The notes: generated by a model from the sequence alone, not told the origin. Counted from the first letter of the stretch, positions 49,399 through 62,926 are shown. The stretch: DNA of 64,000 nucleotides from Varroa destructor (GCF_002443255.2 NW_019211454.1:8454248-8518247); one strand, 5' to 3'. Numbers and translations are program-made.

Positions 49399-51806
49399 GT
49401 GAGTATTCCGAAGTAGCGTGTTTAAATATTTCGGTGATCTATCGAATGAATGTGCAGGCTTTGAGCTCGACCCAACGGTACCACAGAGCTTCCCGCAAAG
49501 AAAACGATGGTCACGCCGCTAGCGGGTCGATCTCGTGACACACATCTCGTGACTTTTTTCTTTATCTATTAACCTTCAAATGTGGGTTGTTTTGATACCA
49601 GCTCAAATTTAATAGTGGAGTGCGTTACAATGTGAGATTAAAGCAGACACCGTTTCGGACGTTTCTTCAGCTAGTAGAGTTAAGCTTAACATATGTTCGT
49701 ACGTGGGGTAAGCAATACGGTACACGACGAATCATGCTCATCTTCTCAGCGCGTGGCTTTATTATTACTGTCTGGTCTTTTACAAGCTAAAATGTAAACA
49801 ATCATTTTTAAGATAGTCCATTTGCATAGGTGTTTAATGCGATTCCTACGTTAGTAGTTATATAGTTCTTAACTAAAATCATCAGATCCACGTAAGCCAA
49901 CAATGTCTTCTACTTCAGTACTCCTTTCAATTTAAGATATTTATTATGTTTAAGCTTCAAGTGTTCCTCAATTTTTTCCTTCAAACTTTCGAGTTTCCTA
50001 GCCTAAACTTTGGCAAAGCTAACGTTTCGCATCGTGTGCTTAATTCGCACGGTACTTGTGAGCCGTTTTCTGGTGCTGGGTTGTACTATTCTAAAACTAC
50101 TGATAACGTAGCGACAAATAAATGGAGTATTCGCTTTAAGCGTATTATACAATTCAAACTTAAGCTGCTTTTCCACGTTTTTAAATTTAAACGCTTGAAA
50201 ACGGTACGAGATCATCGCTAGCTCCCAGCTAACACTCGCTAGATCGCAGAACGCACGTCGTTTACGTAAGCCCACGTGAGTGAATAATCGCCTCATGACT
50301 TTCAGCATCGCAGGCACCCGCCGCAAGGATTACGGTTCTTCCGTTAGTGTTAACTTCAATGATGATCCGGAACATGCTAATTTTTTTAAGCTTTCCCAAA
50401 CGACCTATCTACACACGTAACGTATACGCTTATTACCCTTAACTAGTTTACCTCAAACGGCATGAAATTGGCTTTCAGTTCTGTATCGGTTTCATACTGG
50501 AAAAATATAGATTCACTGGTTTTGTGCCGTGTCGAAAATGGTCGTTTCTACAAGCTGTTGAAGCGCGCTTGACGTCGATAAACGCAAGGCCTCGTTTTCA
50601 CAGGCGTATTCATAAAAACGCGGATACAGTATCTAAATTGCTGCGATATTTTGAACGGCACCGAATTCCCTGCCCTCTTCCCCAAGAAATGTAAAACACC
50701 TACTTCAGTTTTGGCTGAGGATCCGTGCCTAATACTAGCAGTATTGTTAATAGGATGTTTAGCGATCTGTCCAATTTAGCAAAATGACTTGTAAAGCGAA
50801 CGTGGCCACCTGATGCCTTGGCCATAAAACTCTGCGTAGATAGTTCTCGAGTAACGGTGCAAATTGATCTGGTCGCTTGCGTCAGATTCTCTCAGTCGTT
50901 TCGATAAAAGATAAAAGTTCCTTGGGTAAAAAATATCATTTGGATGATTGATCTTTGTATAGGAGTCATCCCTTGTCCGAGACGTATTGAAGACTTGCGG
51001 AAAATGGTCATATTGTGATATTGGTTGCTGCAAGGCGGGTTTTATTAATTTCGTTATGGAAGAAGTTCTTCTACCGCCATGCGCTCGTTTCCATTGTATT
51101 CTAACTGCATATTGGAAATACACTGCTGATAAAGGCTTGTTCGGTTAGCTAATCAATCAAATAAACTAACATGAATAAAGATACGCTACAGGCCCATCAA
51201 AATAAACTGTCCGATCATTTCAGCTACTACTAAAATGAAGATGCAATCATTTAGTGACCATCTGCCCAACCAATATGATTACCTATGCCAGTTGATTCCG
51301 AATCTAATGCAGCGCTCCATATGCGAAACGCTTCGTTAGAGGCCCTGTTCAGGTCAGCAATAATTGGCTATACATTGGTTATATCCTTATGCGACGTGCT
51401 ATTAAGTAGAAGATTAAAGGCCGCATTAATGTAGAAGGATCGAGATCAAGCACGAGTCAGACGACGGTTTCATAAAACATATTTGGCATACAACGTCAAG
51501 GAAACAGCGTCGGCGTCTCTATCCGGATACGAACTTAAATAGCAGCTCGGCCAAATACTATCTTTAACATGTACCCCTGTATCTTTATCTGTGTCTGTGT
51601 ATGTTCAGGGGGAGTCGGAAGAGACCAGCGTGACTACTACCACGACCCCAGAATTTGTCGAGAGCCTGACCGAAAACGATCATTTAGAAGAATCAACGAT
51701 AACCACGAACGGGTCTCAGCCGAAACCGCACTGCGATAGCTCGATCCCACAAACTGCAGCTAGTGGAATACTCCTTTTAACCCTGACCACTCTAGTACTC
51801 CGTTAA
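49336..51806 (+). CDS. Small Thr-rich, probably GPI-anchored surface protein (two exons)
   Basis: Exon 1 is 49336-49398 and exon 2 is 51609-51806, joined in phase 0 across a 2.2 kb intron with GTGAGT donor and TATGTTCAG acceptor. The 86-residue product begins MSKLYFALFFTALFALYA, a clear signal peptide with likely cleavage after ALYA. An acidic Ser/Thr-rich stem follows (SEETSVTTTTTPEF) with one N-glycosylation site (NGS) and one Cys. It ends in a small-residue stretch and a hydrophobic tail (SGILLLTLTTLVLR) with nothing after it. That layout fits GPI attachment near the SS/AAS residues. It resembles mucin-like surface proteins in design only. No family is recognised. A further exon inside the intron cannot be excluded. 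Confidence 0.6.
51609..51806 (+). CDS. Stem and anchor exon of the GPI-type gene
   Basis: Following a T-rich TGTGTATGTTCAG acceptor, 65 codons and a TAA encode the acidic Thr-rich stem and the hydrophobic C-terminus. The frame is in phase 0, as required by the first exon. Confidence 0.65.
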   Translation, partial: GESEETSVTTTTTPEFVESLTENDHLEESTITTNGSQPKPHCDSSIPQTAASGILLLTLTTLVLR

Positions 51807-51907
51807 GCCCTAGTTACCAGAACCTCAACAGCGTTGTTTGAAGGAGCGGACCCATTAATCAAACACGACTATAGGAACAACACTAATAACCGAACTGAGA
51901 ACAGCAT

Positions 51908-51913
51908 AATAAA
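51908..51913 (+). other. Polyadenylation signal AATAAA
   Basis: AATAAA about 100 bases past the stop of the GPI-type gene, in the right orientation, is the likely 3' processing signal. Another AATAAA lies near 52308. Confidence 0.45.
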
Positions 51914-52788
51914 AGCAGTTAGTACTATTTGACTAGTATCAATACTGCTAAACCCTTAGCTAGTACATGTGACAGGACCCTCCCGTACGGGTCACCCACA
52001 TCGACGTCCATTTTTTCCCCGAAAAACAGGCTCGCCTCGACGAAAGGCTAGGCACAGGAAGAAAATTCGGTGAAATGGGCCTGCATGTGATTTCGCATGT
52101 CAGCACAGGCCTAAAATAATTTCATACATGATACCCCACTGGGAATTTTATTATATTGACTAATGTAATTTTATTGTTGTTCTAACGTACCTGAGCGACA
52201 AAGTATATTCGAAAAGGTTTACATGCCGACGTAGGAAATCCGGGGCTAGTAGTCGACAGGGCAAATTGATTGATAGAGAAATACAAATGCATTAATCTGC
52301 CAATAATAATAAAGTTTTTTTGCAAAAAAAGAAATATATAGGTAAACAGTTATAAGGCGTAATTTGTAAAAAAAAAAAAAAGGTGCTTGATTTGTTGGGA
52401 ATTTAGTGTTAATTATTTCTATCGTTTATTATCATTAGTATCAATGTCAACATTGCGATAGGGAGGATATAATTGCCATTTCATCTAAAATCGAAACGTT
52501 TTTCTTTGAAATTTTCTAGATTTAATATCAATGCCGTAGAAAACTCGACTGTTAAAGAATATTGAGTGATAATAGCGGCCATTACGATATAATTTGAAGA
52601 AGCACTTCCGATGTCACCTTTAACCCTCATATGTGTAATAAAATAACTGTATAAAAATATGAAAAGTGTTTTGCTTCGTAGATGCGTTTTTGCTAAAAAG
52701 TTGCTCCTTTATTGTCGACTATTCATATAAAGGTCGCCATCTCCCTCTCGATTGTTTACAAGCCGCCCGGTGTGCTCTGCTCATTGTT

Positions 52789-52809
52789 CATATATATATA
52801 TATATATAT
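52789..52809 (+). repeat. (AT)n microsatellite
   Basis: About ten perfect AT units. Confidence 0.9.
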
Positions 52810-53146
52810 TTCGTTCACTCTCTAACAAAATACAACATTTTTCTATAATTATATTCTGAAAAAAGAAAAACATCAGATTCTACTCATCGGTTCAATATCG
52901 AATTGTTTCGTAATTGAATATATAATTTATAATGTGAACGTTGCCAAACCGAGCCTGCCACAAATTGGGACACCTCGATTTCAGGATATGTCAAAGGCAA
53001 AATTCATACTATTTAGTGATTGACTTTGATTTTGGCCGGCAGTTTTGATTATATTTGTATTTTTCGTTGCGTATGTGCGGGTCAATATGAGTTCCCAATG
53101 CGATTAATGTTGCATATCCTCCGATTGGTTGACGCCTTCGGTCACG

Positions 53147-53264
53147 ATGCAGGCTCTCCGTTCGGCCTATGATGCTACAGGTAACTGCGGACATCCGTTA
53201 CTGGAAGTCATGTTAAGAGAGAAGCGAATCCGTCTCGCCCGTGTTCGCCTGACGATGCATGTCG
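53147..53264 (+). CDS. Candidate first coding exon, unrecognised
   Basis: ATG opens 39 codons (MQALRSAYDATGNCGHP, LLEVMLREKRIRLARV, RLTMHV) up to a strong GTAAGTG donor, in phase 1. The segment is notably GC-rich for the region. No downstream partner exon was identified. An earlier GT (GTAACT) within the frame could also be a donor. Confidence 0.3.
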
Positions 53265-54311
53265 GTAAGTGAAGCCCATAACCACTACCCACTAACTTGA
53301 GTCCCAGTCGGGACGACATCCGAAGCATTATTAAGTTTCAAAAAGGAAACAGCCTACGGTGTATTGGGAGAATGCAGGTTTTCTGCACCATTCGGGTTTA
53401 CGGCAGATCTTTTTCTTTTGGTATTATAGAATAACGCTCTTACGACAACTTACATTAGACATGAATTTACCTTCATAAGAAAAGATTTGTGATACACTAA
53501 CTTGTGATTAATATAGTGACTGATTTGTAACGACCGATCACGAGCAGCACGAGCTGATAAACAGCATAAAATTCGAGATCTGGATATGTTCATTTGTCTT
53601 TCTAGCTCTATAGCATGTTCTTGCGTTTGGCACTCAAATTGGCTGTGAAAACAATATCATCTTAAGACAATCCTAAATGTTCCATTCGAAGAAGTTTTAT
53701 ACAGATGTCACACACCAAAACAGGGAGCTGTCGCCGATAAGTTTACGCTCGCTGAGTATATGTGTTTCCGACAAGGCCTATTTCTGTCTGTGTATGTGTA
53801 CGGTTTTCTAGGTACTGATATCGTGACGGCGCTCTGCTTATGTGTTATGTTATACTGAATTATACTAGATAGGATCAGTCTAAATACTAAATAGGTCGGA
53901 ACAGAATTATCGGAGATCTCCTTAGAGTTTGTTAAACTGGTAGTCGCTGGTATATCGATTTTATGTGGCTTTAGGTATAGGCCATAAAGCGAAAGAATAG
54001 ACCTACGATTTCTTGACCTAAATAACACCTAATATCGAAAGACTTTTTCCATACGCAACAGATGGGGCTCTACTAACTCATCAGGAGAAATAGCTGTTCA
54101 TTTATGAATTTGTTTATGTAATTACGGCCATTAGAAAAGCAAACAACATTGATGCTTCGTTTCAGCCTAGCAATACTGAATATATAGAACATTGCGCGTT
54201 GACAATCACTGGTATATCATCTTGGTTTATACATATAATACATTATGCCATATAAATAATGCTCGTATAATGAACTCTACGAAACGTGATTGTTCAGTTT
54301 CATCTATTACC

Positions 54312-54313
<2 letters not shown>

Positions 54314-54342
<29 letters not shown>
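54314..54342 (+). repeat. (TA)n microsatellite
   Basis: About fourteen TA units. Confidence 0.9.
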
Positions 54343-54346
<4 letters not shown>

Positions 54347-55399
54347 AAGCATCTTTGATGCGTTTGCTAACGTATTGGAACATCTGCTCGTGGACAGCTA
54401 TCGGAACGTCAGTCGACGGCAGACCTTGTATACATATATATCGTTAAATTGATTTTTTCAATTTCCCAAAAATTTTACCAAGCATCGTCCTGTTGTCTCG
54501 CAAGACTGATAAGTGCTTTTGCTTATCAGGGTACTTATTGTGAGTCCATATATTCTGAAATTTACGGATGTAGTGTCCGGATGGACGGATACGGATATTA
54601 CTATTTAATGTCACGCTTCTGTGATGATGGCGGCATTTGCTAATAATTGTTTACATTTTCTACGTACGGTGCGCAACGTGTCTAACGATAGGCGTGAATA
54701 AATGGCTCTGCACTATTATAACTATTTTGATTAAATATGAGGATTAAAAAAAAATTATATTAAAATCTTTTCACGCATTTGGATTTTGCTGCTGATATTT
54801 GTGGCACTATTTTAGCTAGCGATAGGGTACTTGTTGAAGAACTGTTCCGCTACGATCAGAAAAATTCGTCTGCTAACACTGTGTTTCCGTCCATATGGCC
54901 TCTACTGACAATTTTCTCATACAGTTTACGTTTTCAAAGCGCCAACAAAAGATTTTGTCGTTACAGATCTAGATTCCGTTCGGATTAAAAGTATATGTAC
55001 ACAACCATTTTATCCCTGGCCAAAATTTCTATGGTATTCCAGAGATGCATCCGATTCACATGACTGAACACTACAAAAATGCCCCTCTTAGCATTGCCTG
55101 GATCGATACCGGCCTACCCTCACGTAATCTACTTTTCGCTCAAACGTATTATTCCGAAACACACAAAAAACACTTTTCCTACAAAAACAGCTCACTTGTT
55201 ATTAAGGTCACAAATGTATTACGTAGATGAAAGCTTTCTCTGCCTACGACGGCATTAAGTGGCACAGACGCTCATTCTCAGAAGCTTTTTATCAGAATAT
55301 TATCGGAGTAACTGGATAAGGTACTGTTGGACGAATAACGATGTAAAGATGATGTTAAATCACATCACAAACAAATTTCGCTGATATGGTATATTGTCA

Positions 55400-55402
<3 letters not shown>

Positions 55403-55436
<34 letters not shown>
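55403..55436 (+). repeat. (AT)17 microsatellite
   Basis: The longest perfect dinucleotide tract in the window, about 34 bases. Confidence 0.95.
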
Positions 55437-55438
<2 letters not shown>

Positions 55439-55810
55439 AGCGCTTCATATAAACAAACATATAGTCACATATACAGTTGTGGCCGATTTAATCGCTTTTT
55501 GACCTAATTTTCCATACGCCAATAATTAAATATTGTAAACTGCTGGAAAGCTATCTCATTTCTCTTTTAGTCCCGTCTTGGCCAGATCATAAAATTATAG
55601 CTTGAAATCATTTGGCCTGTATAGCGAACGCATATTGTAAAAGTGTAGCATTTTCGTCACTGCATAAACTAACCCCAAGCTAAAACTGAACAATAGCGCA
55701 CTCTGTAATGCTCCAGATTCAAAGGTACTATCTACAAGTAACGGTAGCTAATAGCACATAAAGTATAGCGTTTTTATAACAAAAAACAAACAAAAACATT
55801 AGAAAAAAAA

Positions 55811-55830
55811 AATATATATATATATATATA
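55811..55830 (+). repeat. (AT)n microsatellite after poly-A
   Basis: About ten AT units directly following a run of A. Confidence 0.9.
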
Positions 55831-56777
55831 GACATATGTATATAATATAAATGCTTTTTTTGTTGTGCTGTTGAAGAATAATGCTATACGACGGCCTATT
55901 TCGTAATTTACGTGAACGATTCCGCAGCGATAGCACATCGAATGATTAAGGCTCATGATGGTTGTCCATTGAACAGATGACTCATACACTCACTGCCATC
56001 AAAGGCATGCTCTTCTAAATGTCAGAGACGGGATGGGCTTCTCTGACTTTCATTGGGATTTTTCCAAAAACACCGATCGAGCGGCTTGGCAACCGTACAG
56101 AGCACTACCGACCCAATCGTTCCTTATTTGATGTTGATATTCCTGGTACTTAGTTCTCCAGTAGTTAATTCCTGGAAGTTAGTCGTGCCAATATAGTCAT
56201 TGAAAACAGTATGGCTGTATGAACTCGGGCTTCGGCGTGAAAGTTGTCCAACAGAATTGGAGATCAACACTGGCAACCGCTGCCATAAGCGTCAGACAGA
56301 AGCCTTTTGATTCACGGAAATTAATAATGGTAATCGTATTTCTGGCTCTACAGTACGTTCTGCAAAAAAAAAATCACCATTTATAATGACAGCACAATGA
56401 CTGGCAATCGATGGCATCATGCGTGGGGTGCGTGAGCAATTACTATGCTTTTTGTGTACGTTATGCAGTACAACGTTCAGGTGGATCGCAGAGCTCATAC
56501 TTAGTAGCAGGCCTTTCATGGCCAGCATTTTCTATGTGTGATGTAGTTGTCGTGAACTCACAAATATTCGTTAATATTTCGTGCTTATTGTCATACTGAC
56601 CTGGGTCTATTCGCAAGAATTACACAGGGGGCACTCTGTAACAACCGCACTGTTTCGTAAACATAGTAGTTCTAATAATTATTTCAGTGGGGTATATTAG
56701 CTTCACATTCAACAAATCCATACTGACAGTAAACTAGCGACGATCTAAACAATAACTTCATTTGATATTCCAATCAG

Positions 56778-56936
56778 ATGAGCCCAATCTATAATAAAAC
56801 ATACACTAGTCAGCGTTTTCACGATACGAACAAAAGTCTCATTTTCTCTTCAAGATATGAAAAGAAAGCAAAGCGTTTTACGTCGTCCTCAACGATTTCT
56901 AGTTGGAAATTCAAACGTACGATTAGAGTAGGTGAA
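56778..56936 (+). CDS. Candidate internal exon, Ser/Lys-rich, phase 0-0
   Basis: An ATTCCAATCAG acceptor and GTAAGTG donor enclose 53 codons: MSPIYNKTYTSQRFHD, NKSLIFSSRYEKKAKR, SSTISSWKFKRTIRVGE. Both borders are in phase 0. Composition is basic and Ser-rich. No family or partner exon is recognised. Confidence 0.3.
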
Positions 56937-59900
56937 GTAAGTGAAACCTACTTCTATTGTTTGTTTCAAACAAAGAAAAATAACAGCAATCAAATCTGTG
57001 ACCTTTAAGCTTAGATCTTTGCTACGCCACCTACAGAATTAGTAAGTGTACAAACGATGTAGTGTTACTTACTAAACTAGCTTTAACATCAATAAGACAA
57101 TAAAAGTGCAAGAACACAAACAAAAACTATATTCACAATTGTCAATGGCGGAAGGCAAAAGATAATTTCAACAGAAAAAAAAACCAATGGAAAAAGGAGT
57201 CCATTGCACTTCATGTTTCATACAGATCTTTCGTAGTTCCTTTGTACGACCTCCATGGTTCGTCGTCCGTAAAACCGCATGCGAATAATTCTGTACCTGA
57301 GACCTGCAGGGCCTAGCAGGTCCATGAAGTATTCATTCAGTAAAGTTAGACGCCCGATATGAACAAGTAAACCGGAGCAATGTTGCGATTAATGCATGCT
57401 CATGGATTATCGTCGAAATGCTATAATTTACGACCTGCGACTCAACAGAGTATCATAGCGGAGTGGGCAAACATTACATGTTTACGACTTTTTTAATCGC
57501 ATTTCAAGTCCAGAACGAAGGACGTCAGCTTCCTGGCAACATGTTTCATCAAAGATGAATACCTGGGCAAATATCGCGTAGTGAGCATGCCGCTCGCTTC
57601 AGAGAGCCTGCTATGGAAATGACACTTTGGAATCACTCGTCACGTTCGGAAGTGCCAAGTGCTTCGGGGTTAAGAAAGATAGAAATGACAATGTTTTTGC
57701 GCTTGTTCAACAGAACAACGGGCAGCATAATCAGCCTTAAGACAACCTTTTATTGAAACACAGAGAAAATGGCATTATTATATCTATAAGCAGCTTGACG
57801 GAGTTTAAATCGCTACTCCAATAGCCTATTACAAGGCTTGCTACTAATATACAAATTGTACAGAATTTTCTAATAATATGTTGTGAAAGGACGGCATAAA
57901 ACGTGTCGTTATGCAAACTTCTATGAGATAGAGTGCTGAATAATATCTGAATGTTGCTTACTAAATCATAGATGTTAATGTAATTGCAGATGGAAGATGA
58001 AACTTTCGGCGCAGAACGATGTGTCGAAACGGACGTTTGTGGACGATCCAGACGAAAAGAACTGCAGGGGCCCGGGCACAATAACAGCACGCCTTCAGCT
58101 AGTATACTTTTCAGTCCATGATAAATGGTTATACCGTTCATGAGGTCGTCATTTGTGTCGGGTTCACTGTATTTACTTGTCTATAGTCTTCAACCTGAGA
58201 AATCGTTTAAACAGCTGATCTCTCATACTACCTTTTGTAAAAACGTATTCAACCCACTAATTTAAGAGGCCAAAATCTGAAATTCGCGAAGAGCCGCAGA
58301 TTTATCAGCGAAGTAAAATTCGAGTCGAAAACGAGGCTTGATTAGCACGGCATAGCTACCGAATGGTTTTGATCAGATCGAGTAGAGCTCACCCATTGAG
58401 AAAGATTTGTTAGTCTCTACCTTCTCTTTTTCGCAAAACGAACTCGATTTCTTATTAATACACACAGCACTCGACGCTGGAGAGCTGTAAAAACAATAAA
58501 TACTAAATAAACGATCAGCGTATCTCAGTTGTTGGGTGGGTCGTACAGTATCGACCCGTAATTTTCTGTGAGGCCTTAACGATTCACAGGATTTACCAAT
58601 TTTTGTTGTTAAAAGAAAGCTATCTATTAAAAGAAGATAAGGTGATCTTTTATCTCCACGATAGCGATAAGTAACATAAGATTACTAACGGGACTAATAA
58701 CTTTTTTGTTTAGCCCAGAGTGAAAACAAATCTTTGACTTTACAGTATAAGTTGCTACCCGATTCGCTCATCCCGTAACTTGAACGTAGAATAGAATATG
58801 CATTCTAACTTTGCATATTCGTTTTCGTAATAGGAACAGCCGTCAACGACCCGTTAACCTGGCCAACAGAGTGCAAACGCGGCATTGGCACATTTTTTCT
58901 CCGATGGTAGCGATATTCGCGTTCAGCTAAATTTCGTTCCACGTTGTTCCGGCATCACCTGCGGACGCTCAGCGCTGGGTGGACGCGTGGGGGAGTATAA
59001 TGTCAAATGGGAAGTGTGGCCCTTGTAGAAAGTCTTTTGTAGCATATATATGTTCATTAAGTAGGAAGGCAGACATGCGTTACGTTGCTTGAATATGGCG
59101 GATGATGTAGCAGATAGATCATTACAACAAGCATCTCCAACGTACTAGTTCTTTTGCACATTCTCGATAACGTACGCTGCACTATGTTGATTCTATAACT
59201 GGGGTACAAATACGCCTATTTTTTATTACAAAATATCGAAAAACTTGCGTTTATCAGTACCGCCAACGACTTGACTAAGGCCCAGTATTATGGACCCCCA
59301 TATGCAAACTTCTATAATCGAGATCAAGCGCCTCATTTTAAATAGTACACATTTTTTACTGAAAGGCTGCATAACTGTTAATTAACTAGCATTTTGTTGT
59401 CTCATGTGCCCTTTCAAGATCAAGATCTTCAAACTGTTCGCATTCTCTAGAGAGTTGACTTCAGGTGGGATATATTTATTTAATATCTAGTACAAAAATT
59501 TCCTAATATGTATATAAGTAATGCGACTCGTTTGAAATTAAACTTCTACTCGAAATACTGACCTTGCGAATAAATAAATTCACAGTAAACAATGACCGAT
59601 TTACACTTAAGAGAGCGCCAGAGTCGGATTCCGGCTCAGCTATATACGACACGATGAGATAAATTCTAGGGAAAAACTGGCAATTGTTTAGACATTTTGG
59701 AAGTTGAAACAATCACCGCCGATGTCGTCTGGCCTCCGCCGAACACTATTCAAGCCCGAAGTTGAAATAATACTAAGACGTAGTGATTTACCAGAAGTTG
59801 AAAGAACCTTACGAATATCAATGCACATCTCAAATAATTGAGAAGCAACTGTGAAAACGTGTTATAGGTACAGAGTGGCGAAACTTGTGACATTTTGAGC

Positions 59901-60138
59901 TACACTTCGTTTACCGATCGGCTAGATCAGTTGCGTGTATGTCAGATATAGCATCTGCTGAAAGGGTCCAAATGTATAATCTGAGTGAAAATACGATACC
60001 CGTTATCAAATCGTTTCAGAATACCGATGCCGAGCTAAGTATCTAGTGTTAAAGTTTCTATTCATAGCACAGAGTCTGCCTAGAACTAGGCTGCGCAACA
60101 TTACCATTCATATGTCCTATTGTCAGCTGTCTAATAAA

Positions 60139-60182
60139 ACCCATTTCACGCCCAAGCCTCTTCGCTTGGGCGTGAAGCGGGT
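60139..60182. repeat. Strong hairpin
   Basis: TTCACGCCCAAGC, a 6-base loop (CTCTTC), then GCTTGGGCGTGAA pair perfectly. Outer bases ACCC/GGGT extend the stem to about 18 pairs with one mismatch and one G-T pair. An AATAAA overlaps just upstream (60134-60139). Confidence 0.9.
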
Positions 60183-61627
60183 TCTTCTTCCCGTCTTCTT
60201 TTAAAAACTAATCAAATAGAACATCGATGCTTTGCTATAGGTTGCTCACATTTCAGTAGTTGTCTAAAAAGATTTGCTTGAAAAAATCGACGGTGGCGTC
60301 TTTCGGTCTATTCAATGTGTGGAAACAGTTACAAATTACAAAAATGTACAATTGTCGACCTGCTTTGAACACCTATTACGAGATAGGCAGTATCAGCGGC
60401 AAGTAAGGCCTAGGTACCAAAGTGTCATTCATCAATGTTATTTATTCCGCTCCATACTATAGTTAAACTGCTTACATTGGTTAGAAGTAGTTCTTCTTTT
60501 CTTGAATAACCATATATTGTCATTCATGATCTGGATTGATTTTTCGTTTTTTGTATTCTCGCTACATATTTACTAACGTAGAAAAAAAAAACCATTTCGT
60601 TTTTTATGCTAGATCGCTAGCTCTACAAAATAATTCAACTTTAGGGCTGTATAAAAGCTCTGCAGTTCACTGTTGTCCTTTTGACCTTCGTTAGGCCGAT
60701 TTGCCTTAATCCCTCCATTTGATTCCATAAACTAACCGCCATTAAGGCCTACCCTCAGGAAATCGTTTGGTGAACACTTGCCAATACGCTTCGAGCCATT
60801 CATAGGCGCTTTATTGCTTATTTTAGATCGGTTTCTATTTTTGGAACAATACCGGCTTGAATACACATATGGCGATATACGATGGAGTGCTGCGAGCTGT
60901 GGGACTACCCGTTATGCAGGACCAGGAAGCATGCTCGATTGTACTTACTTATGTACCTGGTGTTTTTGAAACGAACGGTAACTTGCGATAGAGGGCACGC
61001 GCACCTAAATCAGCGATGTCCAAAACAAACTTCCTACTTTGTTACTGTCCGTTAATAACAGATTGTCTAGATTTCTCTGAAGAAAGCGACTATAGCTTTT
61101 CCTTGATAACGGAGCTACAGTGAGCATCGGAATAGCTCACATCGAGTGAGCCGCGTACCCAATCGCGACCACAGACAACGTTGACCTGTTATGTGGGCAC
61201 GCAGTTCTAAGGCCAACAAAATTCTACGCTTTTCAAATCACTGGCTTCTGAATGACAGAATGTTCAATTATACAAATAAAGCTATGGGATACAACACCAA
61301 CTATACCGGGCTTTCCTGTTTAGAGTTTCTTAGAAAATCTCCACGATTCGATGTGGCGTATTAGCGCAATATGAGTTGATTTAAAACATTGTGCCCGGTG
61401 CGGAGAATGTCCAGTTTGTTTGATACAGAAGGGAACTGTCATCGGTTGACCCTTTGTGATGTTCGTCATTGGCACACCCAATCGATGGAGAAGTTGTTTC
61501 GTTTTCAGATAGAATACTTCAGATCTATGAACTGTAGATCGCTTTTATATTGTTTGTGATCATATAGTTGACCTTTAGCACTTTTTCGTCCATTAGCATA
61601 ATTTCTTAGCCGCCTTGGAAGCTTTTT

Positions 61628-61652
61628 TTGGAGTTCGATTCTCGAGGCCGAT
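61628..61652 (+). repeat. Box B-like tRNA-related fragment
   Basis: TTGGAGTTCGATTCTCGAGGC carries a good GTTCGATTC box B but no visible box A or cloverleaf, so it is not a working tRNA gene. Confidence 0.25.
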
Positions 61653-62481
61653 ATAAGAAACTGCAGCTATCGTGAATGCGTCTTCTGGAAAATAACGCGG
61701 GACTTCAGAGTATAACGGCCAATATAGCATATAAATGATTGTTTAATAACAGCCATGGAATGATACTGTAATTATTTTAGTTTTATTATATATTTCGTTA
61801 TAGAAATGGTAAATAGTTGGATTTAACCAGCATGTGTTTACGTAACAATTACGTAGCTCGCATCAAGTGATTCAGCTGCCTAGTTACAGATAACTCATTC
61901 GCTAAAGATCGATTTTCGGCGGAAGTCAGATCGACATATTTTTGAGCCTTCGTTAAAGCCCAGAGGCTAAGTGAGTGTGGCAGCCAACATGCTCTACAGT
62001 GGATAATCGCAAACAAATACTTTTAAATATTTGCAATCAGCAATCGAACAGCGGTACATCGTAGTAAAACGAAGCAGCGCCATGTATACTAAAGCGGGAC
62101 GCCGATGGTGTCATGTGATGATCTTTAAAGTGCTTCAAGAGGACCGGTTTATATATACAGCGAGTCAAACCATAGTGGAATAATATCGCCAAAGAAAATT
62201 TGAAACATCCGAACTCCTGGAAGGACCCCCGTGCGTTATAGGCGTATTATAAAAAGTCTTACCTCAAACACACAAAGTACGTTTGTATGATCATAAGGAC
62301 ACTCGTTTATGTACATTAAGTGTACAATTTGACTGATCGTCGTACGCTCCGCGTCGCTCTGCCATTGTTGGTCAGTCGATACTCAAATATAAAGATAAAT
62401 TATTTTGACAGACCGTTGTTACTTTTGCAAACGAGCTGAACATCTTTTATTTTGAACTAAAGTACGCGCATTTTGCCTCGG

Positions 62482-62483
<2 letters not shown>

Positions 62484-62514
<31 letters not shown>
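62484..62514 (+). repeat. (TA)n microsatellite
   Basis: About fifteen TA units, less than 250 bases before the GC-rich leader near 62.7 kb. Confidence 0.9.
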
Positions 62515-62518
<4 letters not shown>

Positions 62519-62926
62519 AGGAAATCTTTTTTCTTAAATCGCAGAAACGTAGTGATGCTTCCAGGGGGCTGTTGTTGATTTGTGTAAATATTGTTGTAAA
62601 GAAGGCCTTCTTTCTTCTATTGAGAAGACGAATTACGTAGATGTTATACACTGACATTGCCTTTATCGCGTTATTTAATTGCTCTGCCGTTGTTACCCGC
62701 CTTTGCTGCTAGAGGGCGTGAGCTGTTCTAGTTCTCTTTTGACCGAACCAGAACAGCGCGCAGCTCTGGCGCGCTCTGCATTGTTCGAACTATCCGACTG
62801 TCTGGTTCGCGCACCCGGCGATACTCTGGGAATTCACGCCGGCGAACGATTGCCTTCGCGAGCGTGACTCTCTCCACTTCGTTTGTTCTTTCGCCATTGT
62901 GGTGAACAGCGAACTGCAGGAGAGGC

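Larger units (their letters stand above)
51807..62690. other. AT-rich interval, simple repeats and isolated exon candidates
   Basis: Beyond the exon candidates at 53147-53264 and 56778-56936, I see the 3' flank of the GPI-type gene, most of the window's AT microsatellites, and the hairpin at 60139. No gene with a recognisable product is visible. Confidence 0.4.
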
